From contig JANPER010000122.1 in NCBI GenBank assembly GCA_031423015.1, forward strand, positions 1 to 64,000: a DNA stretch of 64,000 nucleotides. Reading direction: 5' to 3'. A program made the translations under genes and the position numbers. The DNA comes from DATGPD01 sp031423015. Lineage in GTDB: Bacteria; Planctomycetota; UBA1135; UBA2386. Within the stretch, counting starts at the first letter, position 1. Every line of letters starts with the position of its first letter. Below, piece by piece: positions 28,588-37,942 of this stretch. Under the pieces are notes generated by a model, which had not been told where the DNA came from, did not search any database, and saw nothing but the letters and a program-made list of their open reading frames with translations.

Positions 28588-31500
28588 TCACTCGGCCTGG
28601 CCTGTGAGCACCCACGCCGCCCAGTCACGTATCGAGTACTTGGAGTTGCCGTGCTCGTCCTTGGCGTCGCGCAGCTTCGCCTTGGCTTCCGCGAGCGCCC
28701 TCCACTTGGGTTTCTTCTCCACCCAGACGCCCCGATAGAAGGCGAGCATCAACTCCTTCGTCGCGGCGTCGGGCACCTTCCACAATGACGTGATCACGCT
28801 TCGCGCGCCCGCCAAGTGCAGCGCCTTCTGCAGGCTAGCGACGCCCTGGCCGGAGAACGACTCGCCGCGGCCCGTATCGCAAGCGGAGAGTATCGCGAGT
28901 TCGCAGCCGCCCAGATCGAGCGTGGCGAGTTCCTCCGCCGTGATCGCACCCTCGATCGATCCAAGGACGCTCGCGGCTAAGTTCGCGCCCGAGAGCGCAA
29001 GGCCGCAAAGGAGCATCGGCGACAGCGCGTTCAGTCGCGGCTCGACGCGCGTCGAGACAACATCCTCGCGGCGCCCGTCGGCAACGGACCATCCGTGCGT
29101 TGCGAGGTGCAAGTAGCGCGCACGCGGTGCCAGCGTCGCGAGCGCGCGCGAGCTCGCCCGATCCGCTTCGAGCACGACGCCAGGAAGGTTGATAGTGCTC
29201 GAAGCGAGACCCGCGATGGATCGGGCTTCGTCCAGCGTCGCCGGCAGCGGCGCCCAACTTCGCGCGAGCGGGCGGATCAGGCTCGCCGGCGCGCCCCGAA
29301 GGTCGGGGGCGTTCGCGGATGCAACCGAGTCTTGATCGGGCGCCACATGGTCGTAGTCGACGCCGCCGCATGCGACCAACAGATCTGCGCCTTCGATCGA
29401 CGCGGGCGTACCGACCGGCGCGCCCATGATCGACGCTGGAAGTCGAATCGACCAGTTCTCGCCGAGCAGCGTTCCGTTCAGGGGGAGCGCATCGAACGGA
29501 ACGAGATGGAGCGCGTCGTCTAGAAAGAGCTGAACCGTTCGCACGCCGTGAAGGTTGGGGAGCAACGGGTCGAACGCCAGCCGTCGCAGCGCCTCGCCAA
29601 GGGCGTGGATGTTCGTTACGGTCGGCGCGAGCGCCGTTGCACTGCGACCACGGCCATCCACAGCCACGCCCAACGCACCTCGCCATGCCGCAATCGCGTT
29701 GCGTACCGCATCCGCGCAACCGAGTTCTACGCGCGCGAACTGCTCTCCTTTGCGAACGACCCATGCGAGGAAGTGGTCCTGCTCCAGGTCCACGTTCGGC
29801 CGTTCGGGGTCGGGCGTTGTCCGCGCGTAGCGAAGGAAGAAGACGAGCGCCTCATCATCGCTCAGGCGCGAAGCGAGCGCTTCGGGCGTGGGCTCGTCGC
29901 CCACAGCAAGCGGGTTGGACGCTCGGAGCGCGTCCAGCCATGTGCGCTGCAGCCGGTCGAGTTGCGTGCGGGCCGTGATCAGTTCAGGCCCGCTCGAGCG
30001 CGCAGCAGCAAGACGAGCGAGTTCGCGGCTCTGCGCTTGAACCGCCGCGAGGCCGGCCTGTCGCTCCGCGGGGCCGTGATCGATCGTTCGCAGGAGCGCT
30101 GCCTGCTGCAACGCGATGCTGCGAAGTCCCGCCGCGTACGTAAACGCCTCCCGCTCGAGCGCCGGAAACGGGGCCGATCGGCCGCCGCCGGCGGCGAGAG
30201 CGGCGAGGTATCGGCATTCGATGCCGCGCTCGAGCGCGCGCTGCTCGAGTTCGCGCGGCGACGCCGTCGCGAGCGCGGCAAAGAGCGCGGACCGCGAGCC
30301 TCGCGCGACGTCCGTCGCAATCTCGACAACGCCGGCGCGATCGCCGTTGCGCAGCAGCCCCATGGTGAGGCTGTGGCCGGCCGCGCGTCGGTCGCGGTCT
30401 TCCGGCGGAAGGTGCCGTCGAGCCGCGTCGTACGTCGACCGCGCAAGGTCCAAGGCTCGCTGGATCTGGCCCTCGTCACGCAGGGCGGCAGCCCAATTGA
30501 TACGCAACGAGATCAAGCCAGGATCGTCGGCCAGCACTGCGCGCGCGACCTCTCCTTGTAAACCCTCGAGCACTTCGAGTGCGCGCTTCGACTCCTTTCG
30601 TTGCAGCAGTGTCGCAACGAGCGAGTCCCGGGCCGCGATCGAGTAGTGGTGGTTCGAGGGAAGTGTGCGGTCGAATGCAGCGACTGCCTGCTCGTTGAGT
30701 TCGAGAGCCCCGTCGAGGTCGCCGACTTCGCGTAGCGAGACCGCGAGCGCCATGCGCGCGAGTTGGACGTCAGCGTGATGCTCCGGGAGCCGCGCCAGCT
30801 GCAACTCGAGGATGCTCGTCTGCTCCGCGCGGGCAGCCTCGCGATCGCCAAGCTCTCTGAGCAGCCCGGCGAGGCTGCCCCGCGCGCGGCTCAACGCGGG
30901 GTGGCCGGGTTCGAGCTGCCGCGAGAAGGCCGCAATGGCTTGCTCGAGCAACGGGCGAGCGCGCGCGGCGTCACCCAGCTGCTTCAAGGTGATGGCGAGG
31001 TTGAGGCGGCATGCCTGGACGTGGAGGTGCTCCTCGCCCTGTGATCGAATGCGCAGCGCGAGCACCCGTTCCCCGAGGGCACGCGACCGCCCCAACTCGC
31101 CAAGGCTACGCAGGACGAGCGCGAGGTTCTGCATCGCTGCCATGCGATAGAGGTGATCCTCGGGCAGGTGACGCTCGTAGCCGGCCAGCACGCGCTCGAG
31201 CAGTTCGCGGGCACCTCCGAGGTCGCCCTCGTCCTGAAGAACCGCGGCCAAGGTCGACTGGGCGCGCAGGAGGTCGAGCGAGTTGTCCTCGGTCGAACGC
31301 TCGTAGACGGCGATGAGCTCGAGGATTTGTTCGCGCGCAGCCGGAAGCGCCCCAAGCTCCAGGAGCGCGACCCCCAGCGAGTGCCGCGCCTCCTGCGCGA
31401 GCCGATGCTCGGGACCGAGATGTTCGACGACTGCGCGCAGCGCGGCCTCACTCGCGTCGCGCGCCAGGGGGTAGTTCATGAGTTCTACTGCGCAGCGCGC

Positions 31501-31830
31501 ACTGGCGACGAACTGTTCGAGCAGCGCGACGCTTTGTGTGAGCTCCGGCACCGCGGCGAGCGCTCCAACGAGGGTCGTCAGGCGAGCACCCGCCTCCACA
31601 AGCTGGTTCGCTGCCCGGTCCGCCTGGATGCTCGCAAGCTCCGTACGCGCCAGTTCGGCACGTTCTACGCCCGGATCGGGCGGAACGGCAGCCGCGGGTG
31701 GCGGCGACTGGACGGCGATCTCGCCAGAGGACGTTCCGCTCGGGTCGCTCGTCCTGCACCCAAGCACCACGAGCGATGCGGCGCTCGCGGCGAGGACGAC
31801 CCTGCTGAGAGTGGGCAGTTGGCGCGTCAT
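28588..31830 (-). CDS. TPR-CHAT peptidase-like lipoprotein
   Basis: A 1080-aa protein. The ATG at 31830 is chosen because it opens a lipoprotein signal (RVVLAASAASLVVLGCRTSD, lipobox VLGC); the open frame upstream to 32763 overlaps the thiolase gene. Residues about 80-600 are tandem TPRs of the kinesin-light-chain type (for example LGVALLELGALPAAREQ and LAVSLREVGDLDGALEL). The C-terminal third is a CHAT (caspase/separase-fold) domain with the expected histidine in LATHG (H912) and cysteine in LSACDTG (C984), followed by ARSVITSLWKVPD. CHAT proteins are cysteine peptidases, often in signalling or defence; an exported lipid-anchored form is unusual. Substrate unknown. Confidence 0.85.
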   Translation of the reverse strand: MTRQLPTLSRVVLAASAASLVVLGCRTSDPSGTSSGEIAVQSPPPAAAVPPDPGVERAELARTELASIQADRAANQLVEAGARLTTLVGALAAVPELTQSVALLEQFVASARCAVELMNYPLARDASEAALRAVVEHLGPEHRLAQEARHSLGVALLELGALPAAREQILELIAVYERSTEDNSLDLLRAQSTLAAVLQDEGDLGGARELLERVLAGYERHLPEDHLYRMAAMQNLALVLRSLGELGRSRALGERVLALRIRSQGEEHLHVQACRLNLAITLKQLGDAARARPLLEQAIAAFSRQLEPGHPALSRARGSLAGLLRELGDREAARAEQTSILELQLARLPEHHADVQLARMALAVSLREVGDLDGALELNEQAVAAFDRTLPSNHHYSIAARDSLVATLLQRKESKRALEVLEGLQGEVARAVLADDPGLISLRINWAAALRDEGQIQRALDLARSTYDAARRHLPPEDRDRRAAGHSLTMGLLRNGDRAGVVEIATDVARGSRSALFAALATASPRELEQRALERGIECRYLAALAAGGGRSAPFPALEREAFTYAAGLRSIALQQAALLRTIDHGPAERQAGLAAVQAQSRELARLAAARSSGPELITARTQLDRLQRTWLDALRASNPLAVGDEPTPEALASRLSDDEALVFFLRYARTTPDPERPNVDLEQDHFLAWVVRKGEQFARVELGCADAVRNAIAAWRGALGVAVDGRGRSATALAPTVTNIHALGEALRRLAFDPLLPNLHGVRTVQLFLDDALHLVPFDALPLNGTLLGENWSIRLPASIMGAPVGTPASIEGADLLVACGGVDYDHVAPDQDSVASANAPDLRGAPASLIRPLARSWAPLPATLDEARSIAGLASSTINLPGVVLEADRASSRALATLAPRARYLHLATHGWSVADGRREDVVSTRVEPRLNALSPMLLCGLALSGANLAASVLGSIEGAITAEELATLDLGGCELAILSACDTGRGESFSGQGVASLQKALHLAGARSVITSLWKVPDAATKELMLAFYRGVWVEKKPKWRALAEAKAKLRDAKDEHGNSKYSIRDWAAWVLTGQAE

Positions 31831-32100
31831 TGAGGCTCGTCGGTGGGCAAGCACTACCGAAGCACACATCGAGAAGTGATCGATCCCCGATGCGACACGG
31901 ACGATAGCGGGGTTCGGCCGGGTCGGCCAGCGTGCGCGCTCAGTCGCGCCGACGGCTCGAGCCTGGACGGTTCTCGACACCTGGACTCTGGTCTGCCACA
32001 GATCACGGCAATGCAGCCGCTGCCGACCACGATGATGCGATCCAACGAGCCGCGCGATTGCCTTGGCCATCCCGCGCCGACCGGCTAAACCGGCGGGCTC

Positions 32101-33435
32101 ATGACCGACTCCGCTGCGCGTGAACGTTCTGCCATCGTGCTGGGAGCCGGGTTGCGCACGCCCTGGGCGCGCGCGGGCGGGCGCTTCGCGCATGAAGACG
32201 CCGGCCACCTTGGCGCGCAGGTCGCGCGCGAGCTGTTGGCCCGCAGCGGAGTCGATCCTGGCGCGCTCGACGAGGTGATCGTCGGCTGCGTGGGACCGAG
32301 CCACGATCAGGCCAACGTCGGCCGCGTGGTCGCGCTGCGCGCGGGCGTGCCGGCGCGCGTGCCGGCGCGCACCGTGGCGCGCAACTGCGCCAGCGGGATG
32401 GAAGCCGTGGCTTGCGCCATGGCGGAGATCGCGGCGGGGCGCGGCGACCTCTACCTGTGCGTCGGCGTCGAAGTGATGAGCGCGTACCCGCTGCTCTACG
32501 GCCCGCACATGACCGACCTCTTCGCGCGCCTGTCGCGCAGCAAGACGCTGGCGCAACGCCTTGCCACGCTCACGCGCTTTCGGCCAGGCTTCTTGGCGCC
32601 GCGCGTCGCCCTCATGGAGGGCCTCGTCGACCCGGTGTCGGGAATGGTCATGGGCAAGACCGCGGAGCTGCTGGCGCGCGAGTTCGGCATCAGTCGCGCC
32701 GAAGCCGATGCGTTTGCTTGTGAAAGCCACCGCCGGGCCAAGGCGGCGCGCGCGGCGGGGCACTTTCGCCGCGAGATCGCGCCGGTGTTGCCGCTCGGCA
32801 GCTCGCTCGACAGCTCGACCGGCGGCAAAACGCTCGCCGACGACGACAGCATCCGCGGCGACCAGAGCGTCGAGGCGCTCGCCAAGCTCAGGCCGTACTT
32901 CGAGAAGCCCGACGGCGGGGTGACCGTGGGCAACTCGTGTGGCATCACGGATGGCGCCGCGGCACTGCTCGTGACCACGGCGGAACGCGCGCGCGCGCTC
33001 GGCCTGACGCCGCTCGCCAGCATCCGCAGCTCAGCGTGGGCGGGTTGCGATCCGGCGCGCATGGGACTCGGCCCGGTGTTCGCTACGCACCAGGCGCTCG
33101 CCGCCGCCGGCTGCACGCTCGCCGACCTCGGCGTGATCGAGATCAACGAGGCGTTCGCGGCGCAGGTGCTCGCGTGCCAGAAGGCCTTCGCCAGCGACAC
33201 CTTCGCGCGCGAGCAACTGGGACGCGAGCACGCGCTCGGCGAACTCGACCCCAACAAGACCAACCGCCAAGGCGGCGCGATCGCGCTCGGCCACCCACTC
33301 GGCGCGACCGGTACTCGCCTGCTGCTGACGGTGGCGCACCAGATGGCGGAGTGCGACGCCGAGCTGGGCCTGGCTACGCTGTGCATCGGTGGCGGCCAAG
33401 GCGGCGCGTTCGTGCTGGAAAGGAGCGCAGCATGA
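32101..33435 (+). CDS. fadI: Acetyl-CoA acyltransferase (3-ketoacyl-CoA thiolase, FadI/FadA type)
   Basis: Cleaves 3-ketoacyl-CoA with CoA in the last step of beta-oxidation. Of 444 aa, closer to FadI/trifunctional-beta length than to 390-aa FadA. Catalytic cysteine C96 lies in RNCASGMEA, the histidine in GGAIALGHPLGATGTRL and the second cysteine in LCIGGGQGGA; NEAFAAQ is also present. The stop overlaps the start of the FadJ-like gene (ATGA), the arrangement of fadI-fadJ operons. The symbol rests on length and gene order. Confidence 0.92.
   Translation: MTDSAARERSAIVLGAGLRTPWARAGGRFAHEDAGHLGAQVARELLARSGVDPGALDEVIVGCVGPSHDQANVGRVVALRAGVPARVPARTVARNCASGMEAVACAMAEIAAGRGDLYLCVGVEVMSAYPLLYGPHMTDLFARLSRSKTLAQRLATLTRFRPGFLAPRVALMEGLVDPVSGMVMGKTAELLAREFGISRAEADAFACESHRRAKAARAAGHFRREIAPVLPLGSSLDSSTGGKTLADDDSIRGDQSVEALAKLRPYFEKPDGGVTVGNSCGITDGAAALLVTTAERARALGLTPLASIRSSAWAGCDPARMGLGPVFATHQALAAAGCTLADLGVIEINEAFAAQVLACQKAFASDTFAREQLGREHALGELDPNKTNRQGGAIALGHPLGATGTRLLLTVAHQMAECDAELGLATLCIGGGQGGAFVLERSAA
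33419..33425 (+). promoter_or_regulatory. Strong Shine-Dalgarno sequence setting the fadJ start
   Basis: AAAGGAG ends 6 nt before the ATG at 33432 and lies inside the 3' end of the thiolase gene. It decides the start of the FadJ-like protein within a longer open frame and stands out because most genes here lack such a sequence. Confidence 0.75.
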
Positions 33436-35624
33436 CCACGCTCACCGCCTTGCCGATGCCAAGTGAGGCGCCGCCCGCCGGCAGCTGTGTGCGCCTCGAG
33501 CGCCCCGAGGAGGGTCTCGCGGTGTTGGTGTTCGACCCGCCGCACCGCAGCCTCGCGGTGTTCGACGCGCCGTTGCTGCGCGATTTCAGCGCGGCGCTCG
33601 ACCAGGTCGAGCGCGACCCCAGCCTGCGCGCCTTGGTGCTCACCGGCCGCACGCCGGAGCAGTTCATCGCCGGCGCCGACGTCGACGCCCTGTTGGCGAT
33701 CCGCGATCTGCCAGCCGCCAAGGCCGTGGTGCAGCAAGTGCACGCGGTCTTTGCCAAGCTCGCGCACTCGCGCCTGTTCACCGTCGCCGCGATCAGCGGG
33801 CCAGCGCCGGGCGGCGCATGCGAGATGGCGCTGTGCTGCAAGCGCATCGTGCTGAGCGACCACAAGAAGACGCAGATCGGCTTGCCCGAGGTGAAGCTCG
33901 GCATCTTCCCGGCGTGGGGCGGCGTGCACCGCCTGCCGCGCCGCATCGGCGTGCCGCGCGCGCTCGACGTCATCCTGAACGGCCGCATGCTGTCGGCGAG
34001 AGACGCGTTGCGTCTGGGCCTTGTCGACCGCGTGACCAAGCCCGAGCTGCTGCGCAAGGTGGCCAGCGACATCGCGCTCGGGCGCGAGAAGTGCGCCGGC
34101 GCGCGGCGCGGCGCGTACGCCTGGCTGATCGACCGCAATCCGCTGGCGATCGCGCTCATCGGCCATCAAGCGCGCAACCTGGTGCGCGCGCAGACCCGCG
34201 GCCACTACCCGGCGCCGCGGCGCGCGCTCGACCTCGTGCTCCAAAGTCTGCGCACCAAGGAGTCGGCGTGGGCGGAACGCGAGGCCGAAGCCGCGGCGCC
34301 GCTGCTGACCGGGCCCGTGAGCAAGAACCTGGTGCGCCTGTTCCTCATGTCGGAAGGCGCCAAGAAGCTCGCGCGTGGCGTGCCAGGCGGCGGCAAGCCG
34401 CGCGTCATCGAGCATGCCGGGGTAATCGGTGCCGGCGTGATGGGTGCCGGCATCGCCAGCTCGTTCGCCGAGAAGGGCATCTGGACGCGCCTGTTCGATC
34501 TGTCTGGCGCCGCGCTCGACGCTGGCCTGCTCAGCCATCGCGCCGACGTGGCCAAGGCGGCGCGGCGCCGCAAGCTGATGCCACACGAGGCCGACGCCGC
34601 CATCGACCGGCTCGACGCGACGGCGCAGTTGGTGGGCTTTGCCGGCTGCGACCTCGTGCTCGAAGCCGTCGCCGAGAAGCTCAGCGTCAAGCAGCAGGTG
34701 TTGGGTGACCTCGCGCGCCAAGTGCGCAGCGACGCCATCCTCGCCACCAACACGTCGTCGCTGTCGGTCGACGCGATCGCGGCGCCGCTGCCGAATCCTT
34801 CGCGCGTGGTCGGCGTGCACTTCTTCAACCCGCCCAAGAAGATGCCGCTGGTCGAAGTGATCCGCGGCGCGCACACGAGCGACGCGGTCGTGACCGCGGC
34901 GTGCGCGCTGGCGGTGCGCCTCGGCAAGACGCCGGTGGTGGTGCGCGACGTCGCCGGCTTCCTCGTCAATCGCTGCCTCGGCCCGTACCTCGACGAAGCC
35001 GTGCGCCTGTTCGTCGACGGCGCCGATCCGCGTCACGTCGACACGCTGATGCGCGACTTCGGCATGCCGATGGGGCCGTTCGCGCTGCTCGACGAAGTCG
35101 GCTTCGACATCGCCGCGCACGCGGCGACGTCGCTGCACGCCGCGTACGGCGAGCGCATGACGCCGAGCACTGGCCTGCAGAGCCTGATCGCGGTCGGGCG
35201 CTTGGGCAAGAAGACGGGGCACGGCTTCTATCGCCACGATCGCGACGGCAACAAGCGCCCGCAGATCAGCGAGCTGAATCACTTCCACCAGAAGGGCCAG
35301 AATGCGCGCGCGCTCACCGGCGACCAGGTCGTCGATCGCCTGGTGCTGGCGCTGGTCAACGAGGCCGCCCGCTGCCTCGCCGAGCGCGTCGTCGACAGCG
35401 CGTCGGATCTCGACCTGGCGATGGTTTTCGGCACCGGCTTCGCGCCGTTCCGCGGCGGCCCACTGCGCTACGCCGATGCGCTCGGCGTTGCCGAAGTCGT
35501 GCGCCGCCTGCATGGCATCAGCCAAGCGACCGACGTGTTGGCGCGCGGCGCCGCGTCGGAGCGCTTCCTCGCGGCCGACCTGCTGCGCGAGCGCGCCACC
35601 GCTGGCAAGTCGCTGCACCCATGA
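33432..35624 (+). CDS. fadJ: Multifunctional fatty-acid oxidation protein (enoyl-CoA hydratase / 3-hydroxyacyl-CoA dehydrogenase, FadJ-like)
   Basis: A 730-aa fusion for the two middle steps of beta-oxidation. N-terminal crotonase domain: FIAGADVDALL, the oxyanion hole GPAPGGACEMALCC, and GLPEVKLGIFPAWGG with both catalytic glutamates in their usual places. From about residue 330 comes the 3-hydroxyacyl-CoA dehydrogenase Rossmann motif VIGAGVMGAGIAS, then NTSSLSVDAIA, GVHFFNPPKKMPLVEVI and DVAGFLVNRCL. Two C-terminal dehydrogenase helical domains end the protein (FGTGFAPFRGGPLRYAD). Coupled to the thiolase upstream by a 4-bp overlap and to the glycosyltransferase downstream by another. Confidence 0.93.
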   Translation: MTTLTALPMPSEAPPAGSCVRLERPEEGLAVLVFDPPHRSLAVFDAPLLRDFSAALDQVERDPSLRALVLTGRTPEQFIAGADVDALLAIRDLPAAKAVVQQVHAVFAKLAHSRLFTVAAISGPAPGGACEMALCCKRIVLSDHKKTQIGLPEVKLGIFPAWGGVHRLPRRIGVPRALDVILNGRMLSARDALRLGLVDRVTKPELLRKVASDIALGREKCAGARRGAYAWLIDRNPLAIALIGHQARNLVRAQTRGHYPAPRRALDLVLQSLRTKESAWAEREAEAAAPLLTGPVSKNLVRLFLMSEGAKKLARGVPGGGKPRVIEHAGVIGAGVMGAGIASSFAEKGIWTRLFDLSGAALDAGLLSHRADVAKAARRRKLMPHEADAAIDRLDATAQLVGFAGCDLVLEAVAEKLSVKQQVLGDLARQVRSDAILATNTSSLSVDAIAAPLPNPSRVVGVHFFNPPKKMPLVEVIRGAHTSDAVVTAACALAVRLGKTPVVVRDVAGFLVNRCLGPYLDEAVRLFVDGADPRHVDTLMRDFGMPMGPFALLDEVGFDIAAHAATSLHAAYGERMTPSTGLQSLIAVGRLGKKTGHGFYRHDRDGNKRPQISELNHFHQKGQNARALTGDQVVDRLVLALVNEAARCLAERVVDSASDLDLAMVFGTGFAPFRGGPLRYADALGVAEVVRRLHGISQATDVLARGAASERFLAADLLRERATAGKSLHP

Positions 35625-36739
35625 ACGGCAACGCGGTCGACGTCGTCTACGTCAACTACAACTCGACCGCGCTCTTGCTGGCCAGCGTCGAGTCGTTGTT
35701 GGCGGCGCCGTGCGACGGCTTCGCGCTCGGCTCGATCGTCGTGGTCGACAACGCTTCGCGCAGCGACCAAGTCGCCTTGCTCGACTCGCTGCCGCCGCGC
35801 GTCACCGTGATCCGTTCGCCGAACAACACGGGCTTCGCCGTCGGCTGCAACCTCGGCGCCAAGCGCGGCGACGCGCCGGCGATCTTGTTCCTCAATCCAG
35901 ATACCCACGTGCTCGCCGACACGCTGCCGCCGCTCGTGCAAGGGCTACGCGCCCACCACGGTCGCGCGTTGCTCGGCCCGCGCCAGTTCGTGGATGCGGC
36001 CTGCACGCTGTCGTTCGCCCCGCTGCACGGCACGTCGCTGATGGGCGAGGTGATGAACACGCTCTGGGGCCGCGGCTTTGCGCCGGATCGCTCGTGTCGC
36101 GATCTGCGCGAGCGCGCGGCGCTGTGGCGCAGCACGACGCCGCAGGCCGCGCGCGCGCTGTCGGGCGGCGCGCTGCTGATCGGACGGCCGGCGCACGCCG
36201 AGCTGGGCGGCTTCGACGAGCGGTTTTTTCTGTACGTCGAAGACACCGACCTGTGCCTGCGGGCGCGCGCACGCGGGATCCCGGTGCTGTACGTCGCCAA
36301 CGCGCGGGTCGTGCACTACGGCGACCAGAGTTCACAGCAGAACGAAGGCGTCGCCAACACCGCGGCCGCCGCCGGCCTGCAGTCGTACTTGCACAAACAT
36401 CACGGCGTGGTGGCGCGCACCGCGCGGCGCTTGGCGCTGGCGCTGGCGCAGCGCCTGCCTGATCGCCAGGCACGCTGGCACCAGGGGGTCGCGATCGACC
36501 ACACGTTCACATTTCAGCGGCCGAGCCCCAAGCCGTGGGTCGTCGAGATGGCGCGTTCCCCACTGTTCGACCATGGGGCCACCGCGTTCCCCGACGGCGC
36601 CACCTATCGCCTGCCGAGCGAGCTGTTCCGTCGCCTGCGCCCCGGCGCCTACTTCGCGCGCATCGCCGAAGAAGTTCGCGCCGACGAGTGGCGCGAGCGT
36701 GGTCTCTACGTGCTGCAACACCAGGACGAATGTGTCTGA
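35621..36739 (+). CDS. Glycosyltransferase family 2 (rhamnosyltransferase-like)
   Basis: A 372-aa inverting glycosyltransferase of the GT-A fold. VDVVYVNYNSTALLLASVES starts the nucleotide-binding domain, VVVDNASRSDQ and NNTGFAVGCNLGAK follow, ILFLNPDTHV carries the D-x-D-like motif (NPDT), and GGFDERFFLYVEDTDLCLRA is the acceptor-side ED-x-D motif. The ATG overlaps the fadJ stop (ATGA), so translation is coupled to beta-oxidation genes, an odd pairing. The last codons and the TGA stop (DECV-stop) lie in the first copy of a palindromic repeat, so the native C-terminus has probably been altered by that insertion. Confidence 0.88.
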   Translation: MNGNAVDVVYVNYNSTALLLASVESLLAAPCDGFALGSIVVVDNASRSDQVALLDSLPPRVTVIRSPNNTGFAVGCNLGAKRGDAPAILFLNPDTHVLADTLPPLVQGLRAHHGRALLGPRQFVDAACTLSFAPLHGTSLMGEVMNTLWGRGFAPDRSCRDLRERAALWRSTTPQAARALSGGALLIGRPAHAELGGFDERFFLYVEDTDLCLRARARGIPVLYVANARVVHYGDQSSQQNEGVANTAAAAGLQSYLHKHHGVVARTARRLALALAQRLPDRQARWHQGVAIDHTFTFQRPSPKPWVVEMARSPLFDHGATAFPDGATYRLPSELFRRLRPGAYFARIAEEVRADEWRERGLYVLQHQDECV

Positions 36740-36748
36740 CACATCGTC
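36723..36748. repeat. REP-like palindrome, copy 1 (one base missing in right arm)
   Basis: Left arm AGGACGAATGTGTC, centre T, right arm GACACATCGTC, where other copies have GACACATTCGTCCT. It provides the last four codons and stop of the glycosyltransferase. Part of a three-copy family within 2.2 kb. Confidence 0.85.
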
Positions 36749-36753
36749 GCCTC

Positions 36754-37911
36754 TCACATCGGCAGATCCCGCCCCGGCCGCAGCTCGGCCAAGAACTCGG
36801 CACACGGGATGCACAGCACCCCATCCACGCGCAGCCGCTTGGTGCCGCGGTACACCAACACAGTCTTGGCCTGCGGGTAGTCCGCCTTGAACACCCGCAA
36901 ACCGCGCAGATCGGCGCCAGACACCCGCGCCGCGTTCTTCACCTCGATCGCCCAGAAGCCACCGCTGCCATAGATCACGAAGTCGACTTCCGTGCCGGAC
37001 TTGGTGCGCCAGAAGTACAGCGCGACGTCGCGGCCGTCGTAATCGATCCATGCGCGCAGGTGCTGCGCGACTAGGCCTTCGAGAGCGGCGCCGGCGATCT
37101 CCTCGGGTCGATCGAGCGGGCCGGCTGGGCGCACGGAGCGGAACACCCCGGCGTCGAACCAATAGAACTTTGGGTGGCTGATGAGCTGGCGCTTGGCGCG
37201 CTTGTGGAACACCGGCACTTGCCAGGCGAGCAACAGATCCTCGAGCACCTCGACGTAGCCGTCGACGGTGGCGCGGCTGACCTGGCAGTCGCGCGCCACG
37301 TTGCTGAGGTTGAGCGATGATCCGTGCGAGAAGCTGATCGCTTCCAGGAAGCGCCCGAACGCGTCGAGGTTGCGGACCAAGCCCTCCGCCTTGACCTCTT
37401 CGCGCACGTAGAGAGCCAAGTAGGCGCGCAGCGCGGCCGCCGGATCCTCGGCGCCCAGTACGCCGGGCACGAGGCCGAGCGTGAGCGCGCGCTCGAGGTT
37501 GAACCGGCTGCCGAGTTCGGCGGCCATGAAGGGATGCATCCGTGCCAAGAGGGCGCGGCCCCCGAGGAGATCGACGCCGGTGCGCTTGAGCTTGCGCGCG
37601 CTCGAGCCGGTGAGCACGAACCGACGGCCTGGCCGCTTCTCTTCGATGAGTGCGTGCACCACGGTGAGGACACCCGGCGCGCGCTGCACCTCGTCGACGA
37701 CGACGACGCCGGGGCGGCGCATGGCCTCGACTCGCTGGCGCAGGCTCTCCGGGCGCGCCACCAGATCGCGCTCCTCGGCCGGGTCCAACAGATCGAGCCA
37801 AAGCGCCGCCGGGAAGGTAGCACGTAGCCAGGTCGTCTTGCCGGTGCCGCGCGGCCCGAACAGGAAGAAGTGCCCCTTGGGGGCTTGGAGGAAGCGCGCG
37901 GCTGCCGTCAT
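36754..37911 (-). CDS. AAA+ ATPase with C-terminal DUF4143 domain
   Basis: A 385-aa protein of the widespread ATPase/DUF4143 family of mobile, sporadically distributed genes. Walker A GPRGTGKTT (residues 19-27), Walker B VVVVDEVQRAP, sensor region FVLTGSSARKL, and a winged-helix part (SHGSSLNLSNVARDCQVSRA) lead to a DUF4143 end containing GTEVDFVIYG and FWAIEVKNA. That E-V-D...E-V-K pattern is PD-(D/E)xK-nuclease-like. The function of the family is not established; it is often found as a stand-alone accessory gene. It lies between palindromic repeats and on the opposite strand to its neighbours, which suggests acquisition. Confidence 0.88.
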   Translation of the reverse strand: MTAAARFLQAPKGHFFLFGPRGTGKTTWLRATFPAALWLDLLDPAEERDLVARPESLRQRVEAMRRPGVVVVDEVQRAPGVLTVVHALIEEKRPGRRFVLTGSSARKLKRTGVDLLGGRALLARMHPFMAAELGSRFNLERALTLGLVPGVLGAEDPAAALRAYLALYVREEVKAEGLVRNLDAFGRFLEAISFSHGSSLNLSNVARDCQVSRATVDGYVEVLEDLLLAWQVPVFHKRAKRQLISHPKFYWFDAGVFRSVRPAGPLDRPEEIAGAALEGLVAQHLRAWIDYDGRDVALYFWRTKSGTEVDFVIYGSGGFWAIEVKNAARVSGADLRGLRVFKADYPQAKTVLVYRGTKRLRVDGVLCIPCAEFLAELRPGRDLPM

Positions 37912-37917
37912 TTATGC

Positions 37918-37942
37918 TGCCGAATTTACGGGAGTATCGGCA
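37918..37942. promoter_or_regulatory. Inverted repeat just upstream of the DUF4143 ATPase, candidate operator
   Basis: TGCCGA and TCGGCA (6-bp arms) are separated by 13 bp of AT-richer sequence, and the repeat begins 6 bp upstream of the ATPase ATG. Position fits an autoregulatory or operator site overlapping the promoter or leader, but this is inference. Confidence 0.35.

Noticed and set aside
31831..32763. Upstream extension of the CHAT lipoprotein frame by 311 codons
   Set aside because: The extension overlaps the thiolase gene on the other strand, has arginine/histidine-rich shadow composition, and the lipobox start at 31830 is convincing.
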